DNA of 64,000 nt, from contig NZ_RCHC01000003.1 in NCBI RefSeq assembly GCF_003664645.1, forward strand, positions 186,001 through 250,000. Reading direction: 5' to 3'. Positions 58,525 to 64,000 of the stretch are shown here, in pieces (within the stretch, counting starts at the first letter, position 1; each line of letters starts with the position of its first letter). The notes under the pieces were generated by a model. The model was given only the letters and a program-made list of their open reading frames with translations, made no database searches and had not been told where the DNA came from. The position numbers and the translations under genes were made by a program. The DNA comes from Acinetobacter chengduensis (GTDB taxonomy: Bacteria > Pseudomonadota > Gammaproteobacteria > Pseudomonadales > Moraxellaceae).

Positions 58525-59116
58525 GTTGTATGTCTTCAATCACTTTTAATTGCTCACGGCCACGGCTGACATCTTGGATTTTTAAAGTCAGTGGCTCAAT
58601 TTGATGAACTTGCAACAGTGCTATTACACTTACACCAGTTGCAGTATATTCCTCAGTATATTCAATTTGCTGCTGGCTCATTTCGTATTGAAAAATGGCC
58701 CACTCATTAAACTGACAGCTAAAACTTACTTTTTTCTTTTCAATTAATTCAATTTTTTCTGCCAGTAGCAAGCACTGCCCAGCACAGCCCCCATAAGCAC
58801 GTACCAAGCCCCCTGTGCCTAATTTGATGCCACCATACCAACGATTGACTAAAACTAAAATATTGGTCAGTTCATTGCCTTCAATGGTGGCTAATATTGG
58901 GCGCCCTGCTGTACCTGACGGTTCACCATCATCATTAAACCGTACATGATGGCCAATTTTCCATGCCCAACATTGATGTGTTGTGCTCACATCTTTGTTT
59001 AATTCTAAAAAATCTTTAACGTCCTGTTCATTTTCAACAGGCACAGCAATCGCTTGAAAGCGACTTTTTTTAATGTCTTCTTCAAAGCTGACCTGACTGG
59101 CAATGGTAAATGGCAT
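58517..59116 (-). CDS. YigZ/IMPACT family protein
   Basis: 199 residues: N-terminal UPF0029 domain with SRFQAIAVPV, HQCWAWKIG, FNDDGEPSGTAGRPIL (hallmark) and VNRWYGGIKLGTGGLVRAYG, then a DUF1949 C-terminal domain. Related to E. coli YigZ and eukaryotic IMPACT; biochemical role not settled. Confidence 0.9.
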   Translation of the reverse strand: MPFTIASQVSFEEDIKKSRFQAIAVPVENEQDVKDFLELNKDVSTTHQCWAWKIGHHVRFNDDGEPSGTAGRPILATIEGNELTNILVLVNRWYGGIKLGTGGLVRAYGGCAGQCLLLAEKIELIEKKKVSFSCQFNEWAIFQYEMSQQQIEYTEEYTATGVSVIALLQVHQIEPLTLKIQDVSRGREQLKVIEDIQHD

Positions 59117-59177
59117 AACGTCTACAAAGTAAAATCAAAGCGCCTAATTATAACGTGTTTTTATTTTCGGCAGAGAT

Positions 59178-59203
59178 GAAAAAGCCCCCACGTGCGGAGG
59201 CTG
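59178..59203 (-). terminator. Terminator of the type I secretion operon
   Basis: On the minus strand, AGCCTCC / GGGGGCT with a 6-nt loop and one G-T pair, then TTTTT, about 30 bp after the last gene. Confidence 0.82.
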
Positions 59204-59231
59204 TATAAAAACAAAGCTAACTTAGTGTAGA

Positions 59232-60422
59232 TTAACGCTCACGTAATGCTTCGCGAGCTTTGTTAAACGGTTTAACCAGATAATCCAATACTGTTTTTTC
59301 ACCCGTACGAATATCTACTGTAGCCACCATACCCGGTGTAATCGCAAAGCTTTTGCCAGCCTTATTCACTAATTTATCACTGTCTGTACGAATATAAACA
59401 CGGTAATAGAACTGATCTTGCTTTACTTCATCACGCAATGTGTCAGGTGAAATGACCGTCACTTTGCCTTTTAAACCACCAAAAATTGAATAATCATAAG
59501 CGGTAATTTTTACTAAGGCTTCTTGGCCCGGATGAATAAATGCAATGTCTCGTGGTGAAATACGCGCTTCAACCAATAGCTGTTCATCAAGCGGTACAAT
59601 GGTCATCAGCTTGCCATTTTGTGGCACAACACCACCTAAAGTCATCACATCAATTTCTTTTACTACACCACGTACAGGTGATTTAAAGATCGTACGACTT
59701 AAGGTATCTGACTTACCACGGACTACTTGTTGTTGCGTTTCCACATCCGTATTGGCTTTAGACAATTCTTCGCGCGATTTCACATAATATTGATTTCGCA
59801 CATCATTCATTTGGTTACGTAATTCATTGGCACGGCTTTTTAAACGAATGACTTCAACTTCACTGGCTGCACCTTTGGCAACAAGTGGCGCTGTCATCGC
59901 CAGTTCTTCTTCAATCAGCTGTAAAGATTGCTTCAAACCAGCCAGTGATTGTTCAAGGTTATCACGACGGCTTTGGTAAAGCGCCGTTTCTTCACGTACT
60001 AATTTTGGATCACGCTGTACCTCGGGTGGAAAACTTAAAGGCGTACCATTTACTTCTGCACGTAAACGTGCAGAGGTCGCACGTGAAGCAATCAGTAAGG
60101 ATTCCGATTCCCCTACATTCGACTCTAAACGTGTTGGGTCCAATTGTGCTAGCACTTGACCTTGCTCCACAATTTGGCCTTCACGCACGTTCATTTTGGT
60201 AATAATACCGCCTTCTAAAGACTGAATAACTTGCTCTTTCGAAGAAGGAATAACTTTACCTGTGCCCGTTGAAACTTCTTCTAACTTAAACAACCATGCC
60301 CAAACCAATATCACCAATAAGCCAATACAAATAATCCAAATAATCAGACTTGCTTTAGGTAATGGTGGCTCTTGATACGAAACTTTGTTTGAGCGCTGTA
60401 TTTCTTGATTATTTTCACTCAT
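59232..60422 (-). CDS. HlyD-family type I secretion periplasmic adaptor
   Basis: 396 residues: short cytoplasmic N-terminus, one membrane helix (about 28-46, IIWIICIGLLVILVWAW), a lipoyl-type domain (VIPSSKEQVIQSLEGGIITK, then EGQIVEQGQVLAQLDPTR), long coiled coils (about 110-240) and a beta-barrel C-terminus (VRGVVKEIDVMTLGGVV). Connects the inner-membrane ATPase to the TolC-like channel. Resembles LapC-type adaptors for adhesin export. Start overlaps the ATPase stop by 4 bp (ATGA). Confidence 0.92.
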   Translation of the reverse strand: MSENNQEIQRSNKVSYQEPPLPKASLIIWIICIGLLVILVWAWLFKLEEVSTGTGKVIPSSKEQVIQSLEGGIITKMNVREGQIVEQGQVLAQLDPTRLESNVGESESLLIASRATSARLRAEVNGTPLSFPPEVQRDPKLVREETALYQSRRDNLEQSLAGLKQSLQLIEEELAMTAPLVAKGAASEVEVIRLKSRANELRNQMNDVRNQYYVKSREELSKANTDVETQQQVVRGKSDTLSRTIFKSPVRGVVKEIDVMTLGGVVPQNGKLMTIVPLDEQLLVEARISPRDIAFIHPGQEALVKITAYDYSIFGGLKGKVTVISPDTLRDEVKQDQFYYRVYIRTDSDKLVNKAGKSFAITPGMVATVDIRTGEKTVLDYLVKPFNKAREALRER

Positions 60423-62557
60423 GTGCTTGCTCCCGTACCGCGGTTTTGCGCACCACCAGATTGGTTAAGGATTTGGTCACGTGGACCATCCATCACAATT
60501 TTTCCGTCATTGACCACAATAATTCGATCAACCAACTCCAACACAGCACGACGATGTGTTGCCACAATCATCGTTCTATTGCGTAGGTAAAGCTTCAAAT
60601 GATTGATCAGTTGCTTCTCAGAAACATCATCAATCGCTGCTGTTGGTTCATCTAATAATAAAATATTCGGTTGACGAATTAATAACCGTGCAAGGAGTAA
60701 AGCTTGGCGCTGACCGCCAGAGAAACCAACGCCACCTTCCAAAATAATATGGTCAAGACCTTCTTTTTTCTCTTGAACAAAAGCCAATGCACCTGTGAGC
60801 TGTAATGCTTGCATCACTTGCTCATCCGTTGCTAAAGGCGCACCCAATGTTAAATTTTCACGAATAGAGCCGTAAAATAGTTGCGAGTTTTGGTTCAATA
60901 AGCCCATGTCACGACGTACATCTGACGGATCAATTAAACCTAAATCAATGCCATCAAGTTTGACCTTGCCTTGAATAGGTGTTTGCATTCCGGATAGCAA
61001 TTGCAATAATGTGGATTTACCCGCACCGTTACGACCTAAGATTGCAATTTTTTCACCTGGTTTAATTTCTAGTTTTGGAATGACTAAGCTAGGACGTGGG
61101 TCATCCTCACCATATTTGAATACCACACCATTTAGCTCGTAGTTACCCTGAATGACTGGACGATGCACTAAATGTGAATAATCAGGTTGATCGACTGAAC
61201 GCTTCATTAGTTCGTCTAGACCTGTTTTTGCCACTTTGGCTTGTTGTAAGCGTCCCAATACACCAGTGAGCTGTGAAATAGGTGCTAGCATACGTGAAGA
61301 TAAGATTGAACAAGCAACCAATGCACCTGTAGTCATCTCACCTTTCATTACAGCAAAACACCCCACCAAGACCACAATCGCAAAAGCCAAACCTTGTACT
61401 TTTTGCGTCCATGCACTCATCAGACCCACAATTTTACGTTGTTCCATGCTGACACTGGCAGAGACTTCGTTCATGTGGTTCCATTGATTTTGGAAGCGCG
61501 ATTCTGCACGTAATAACTTGATATCTTCAATACCTTGTACAGCTTCTACCAACATGGCATTACGAATAGCCGATTCACGCATACCCATTTGCGCCAAGCG
61601 AGCCAAAGGTTTTTGAGCAAAAATACCTGGTAAAATCATTAAAGGTACAATTGCTACCATCACCCAAAATAGGTTGCCACCAATCAGCCAGAAAATTCCT
61701 AAGAATAGGAAAAAGAATGGCAAATCTGCAATAGCAGTGACCGTGGTTGAAGTGACCAGTTCACGTACACCTTCAAGTTCACGAATTTGTGAAATAAATG
61801 TACCTGTAGATTTTGAGCGTTCATTATTTTTAATACGTAATGCATGGCCAAATACACGGTCAGAGATACGTAAGTCTGAACGCTTACCAATAATGTCGGA
61901 TAAGTGAATACGTGCAACACGTAAGGCAAACTCAAAGATGGCTGCAATAAGGACGCCACCCGCCAATACCCACAGCGTTGGAATAGACTGCGATGGCACT
62001 ACGCGGTCGTACACGTTCATCGAGAACACAACGGTTGCAAGCGCTAAAATATTTGCCATTAAAGAAGCAAACATAATATCGATATAGCGCTTCCAGTCTG
62101 TCAATACAATTGACCAAAACCAGTTCTTTTCAAATGGCTTAATGTACTCATCGACGCGCATGTCTGGAACTGATGATTCAGGGCGCAAAATATAAATATT
62201 TCGTACACCATGACTTAGGCGCTCAATTGGAAAAACTTGAGATAAGCCCTCATCTCCACTCAATTGCACACTGGCATTACCATCTACGTCGATACGTTCG
62301 ATAATCCCAACTTCACCACTATTAAACTCAATCAGCAACGGCAAGCGCCACGGATTTAAAAAGCTACTATCAAATTTATTTTTACGTACATTGAGGCCGA
62401 TTTGTTTCGCCATGACCCCAAGCATTTCATCTACATTGGCATGCTGGTTCCAATCCAATTGTAAACGAATACGTTCTTCTGAAGGTTCTATGCGGTAGTG
62501 CTTAGCGATGTTTAACACCGCTTGAAGCCACGGCTGATAATTTATTGTAGTACTCAT
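60419..62557 (-). CDS. Type I secretion ABC transporter, LapB/HlyB-like
   Basis: 712 residues: N-terminal C39-like domain (about 1-130) without the catalytic cysteine (so not a leader peptidase but a substrate-docking CLD), six membrane helices (about 150-430), then the nucleotide-binding domain with Walker A GRNGAGKST at 508-516, signature FSGGQRQ near 613, Walker B NILLLDEP and a switch histidine in VATHRR. Exports unfolded RTX-type proteins or large adhesins in one step. Flanked by adaptor and outer-membrane channel with 4-bp overlaps. Confidence 0.93.
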   Translation of the reverse strand: MSTTINYQPWLQAVLNIAKHYRIEPSEERIRLQLDWNQHANVDEMLGVMAKQIGLNVRKNKFDSSFLNPWRLPLLIEFNSGEVGIIERIDVDGNASVQLSGDEGLSQVFPIERLSHGVRNIYILRPESSVPDMRVDEYIKPFEKNWFWSIVLTDWKRYIDIMFASLMANILALATVVFSMNVYDRVVPSQSIPTLWVLAGGVLIAAIFEFALRVARIHLSDIIGKRSDLRISDRVFGHALRIKNNERSKSTGTFISQIRELEGVRELVTSTTVTAIADLPFFFLFLGIFWLIGGNLFWVMVAIVPLMILPGIFAQKPLARLAQMGMRESAIRNAMLVEAVQGIEDIKLLRAESRFQNQWNHMNEVSASVSMEQRKIVGLMSAWTQKVQGLAFAIVVLVGCFAVMKGEMTTGALVACSILSSRMLAPISQLTGVLGRLQQAKVAKTGLDELMKRSVDQPDYSHLVHRPVIQGNYELNGVVFKYGEDDPRPSLVIPKLEIKPGEKIAILGRNGAGKSTLLQLLSGMQTPIQGKVKLDGIDLGLIDPSDVRRDMGLLNQNSQLFYGSIRENLTLGAPLATDEQVMQALQLTGALAFVQEKKEGLDHIILEGGVGFSGGQRQALLLARLLIRQPNILLLDEPTAAIDDVSEKQLINHLKLYLRNRTMIVATHRRAVLELVDRIIVVNDGKIVMDGPRDQILNQSGGAQNRGTGAST

Positions 62558-63999
62558 GGCTGGACTTCAAACCCCTGAATAGTCGTATTATTTAAATCGT
62601 AAGTCGCACGTGTACGTCCTGTCACCTGTATGTATTGCACAAGTGCTGCATAAACATCGTACTGAGAAGAAACGATTTCTTGAGCTGCGCTATGAATGGC
62701 CTGTTCTGCGTTTAATAAATCAACTACAGTTCGCGTGCCTAGCTTATATTGTTCTTGGTAGAGTTCTTTGGTACGCACGGTAGTCTCACGACGTTGTACC
62801 AAAATAGACATTTGACGCTTTTTATTTTCAATTTGTTCTCGAATTAAACGTACTTGATCTAATACTTCTAAATAAGATGTATTGACCTGTGCACGCGCTG
62901 CTTCTTCAGCATAACTCGCTGCACGAGTTTGCGCTGCAATCGCCCCGCCTTGATAAAAATTACTGCTTGCTTCAAGCATGATGGAATTATAGAAACCATC
63001 ATCCTTGTTATTATTTGGATTACGACCATTTACCGCTTGGCTTAAACTGCCACGCACATTAATGGTTGGATAAGCACTTAATTTGGCTTGTTGCTTTTGA
63101 AGTTTAGCGACCTCCACCCCAGATTGCGCCAACATCATATTTGGAATTCGAGTGAAATCAGGATCTTGATACAGTTCTGCTTTACGTACCAATTCATCTG
63201 GAATATCCCACTCAACATTTGATACATCAAAACCGAGTAAAGTTCTAAGGCGTTGTTGATATTGCTTTAACTGCGTTTCTTGCACAACTAAATTCGATTC
63301 AGCCGCTTCTAAATTGGACTGTGCTTGAATTGGATCGGCTTGGCTACTAATCCCGGCTTTCGCACGTAGGTTTGCAATTTCAGCAATTCGCCCAATGCCC
63401 TTAATCTGTTGTCGTGCAATGTTTGTAATTTCTTGATAGCGTTTAGCATTAACAATCGCACTTGCAACATCATAAGAAATTTCATCTAAAGTGACCAAAA
63501 CGCGAGCTTGTTGCTGTAGCATTTTGGCTTCTTCAATATTTACGCCACTCTTCACTTTACCGAAATCATAAAGCATTTGTGTCGCATTCAATGAAACAAC
63601 CTGACCACCACGCTCACCTTTGGTTAGATCAGCTGTTTCCAACCCACCAGAAAGTTGAGGATAGTATTTAGATTTTGCTAAATCGATATTTGAAGCCTGT
63701 TCTGCAACAGACGAAATAGATTGCGTGATTTCTGGGCGTCGCTGTACAGCAATATGTACAGCTTCTTTAAAACTTAATCGACGAGGCGTAATATTTCCAT
63801 ATTGTGTTAGCGGTGCATTGTCTGCACGTCCAATAATTGGAAGTTCAGAAACACGTGATGTATCGAGTGGAAATTTACTAAGCTCGGTAATGTCTATTTT
63901 ATCGGCTGAACGAGTCGGCTTTGGTGAAAAAATCTGACTTATTCCGTCTTTAAAAGAGTGTAAATAATCTTTGCTTGTTGATTCCGCATGTACCATAGA
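62554..63999 (-). CDS. TolC-family outer-membrane channel, N-terminus cut by window
   Basis: About 481 residues visible. Outer-membrane efflux repeats: ARVSELPI... then RRLSFKEAVHIAVQRRPEI, QLSGGLETADLTKG, GKVKSGVNIEEAKM, AGISSQADPIQAQSNLEAAE, and a second repeat ending RTVVDLLNAEQAIHSA. The frame is open through the right edge and an ATG at 63996 leads into VHAES, which looks like the end of a signal peptide, so the true start is beyond the window. Resembles LapE/AggA channels. First gene of the operon in view; the secreted substrate may lie further upstream. Confidence 0.9.
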   Translation of the reverse strand, partial: SMVHAESTSKDYLHSFKDGISQIFSPKPTRSADKIDITELSKFPLDTSRVSELPIIGRADNAPLTQYGNITPRRLSFKEAVHIAVQRRPEITQSISSVAEQASNIDLAKSKYYPQLSGGLETADLTKGERGGQVVSLNATQMLYDFGKVKSGVNIEEAKMLQQQARVLVTLDEISYDVASAIVNAKRYQEITNIARQQIKGIGRIAEIANLRAKAGISSQADPIQAQSNLEAAESNLVVQETQLKQYQQRLRTLLGFDVSNVEWDIPDELVRKAELYQDPDFTRIPNMMLAQSGVEVAKLQKQQAKLSAYPTINVRGSLSQAVNGRNPNNNKDDGFYNSIMLEASSNFYQGGAIAAQTRAASYAEEAARAQVNTSYLEVLDQVRLIREQIENKKRQMSILVQRRETTVRTKELYQEQYKLGTRTVVDLLNAEQAIHSAAQEIVSSQYDVYAALVQYIQVTGRTRATYDLNNTTIQGFEVQP

Positions 64000-64000
64000 T

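Overview
The window looks like chromosomal DNA from an Acinetobacter-like gammaproteobacterium (Moraxellaceae). This is inferred from the low GC content, the lexicon of the proteins, an AAHS-family aromatic-acid transporter, the pyrH-to-lpxA envelope cluster, the prmA/zinc-ribbon/fis/purH/purD order and many short intergenic GGGG/CCCC REP-like hairpins. Genus is an inference from gene content; species cannot be decided here. Almost all of the DNA is ordinary core genome, densely coding on both strands. No rRNA, tRNA, IS element, prophage, integrase or CRISPR array was seen.

Layout. 1-5 kb: tail of an unknown gene, a histidine phosphatase and cysQ on the minus strand, then yrfG-like HAD nucleotidase, hslR, recA and recX on the plus strand. 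5.1 kb: SRP RNA (ffs) on the minus strand with a clear sigma70 promoter. 5.5-6.4 kb: a CpoB/YbgF-like periplasmic protein. 6.5-18.8 kb: a minus-strand envelope biogenesis run, transcribed rimO-pyrH-frr-uppS-cdsA-dxr-rseP-bamA-skp-lpxD-fabZ-lpxA, coupling translation, isoprenoid/undecaprenyl, phospholipid, outer-membrane-protein and lipid A synthesis. 18.8-21.8 kb: glnL-glnG (NtrB-NtrC) with a recognisable sigma54 promoter and an NtrC-like upstream site. 21.8-26.5 kb: a CPXCG zinc-ribbon-like protein, an AAHS transporter, mnmG and a small secreted protein. 26.7-28.7 kb: tandem paralogous bile-acid:sodium-symporter-family transporters. 28.8-34.4 kb: prmA, a DUF3426 protein, fis, purH and purD.

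34.4-38 kb is the most accessory-looking stretch: REP-like hairpins, a divergently placed AbiTii-domain gene (candidate anti-phage/abortive infection protein), a GNAT acetyltransferase, a cytoplasmic Ntn-type linear amide hydrolase and long AT-rich gaps. 38-40.6 kb: a methionine ABC importer (metQ-metN-metI) with an intrinsic terminator between metQ and metN. 40.8-46.1 kb: dnaE, trmJ, cysE. 46.2-49.2 kb: two lipoproteins (a TPR protein and an alpha/beta hydrolase). 49.3-51.6 kb: an UndA-like heme-oxygenase-fold diiron oxidase and a membrane diguanylate cyclase. 52-57.8 kb: mutS, fdxA, an M15-like lipoprotein, an O-methyltransferase and a tandem universal stress protein. 57.9-64 kb (minus strand): a hexapeptide acyltransferase, a YigZ/IMPACT protein, and a type I secretion operon (TolC-like, ABC ATPase, HlyD-like) running off the right edge, so its substrate is probably outside the window.

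I did not find a convincing multi-gene undescribed system. The best leads are the solitary AbiTii-type gene, the UndA-like oxidase, the sigma54/NtrC architecture upstream of glnLG, the met operon internal terminator and the REP-like elements around purD.
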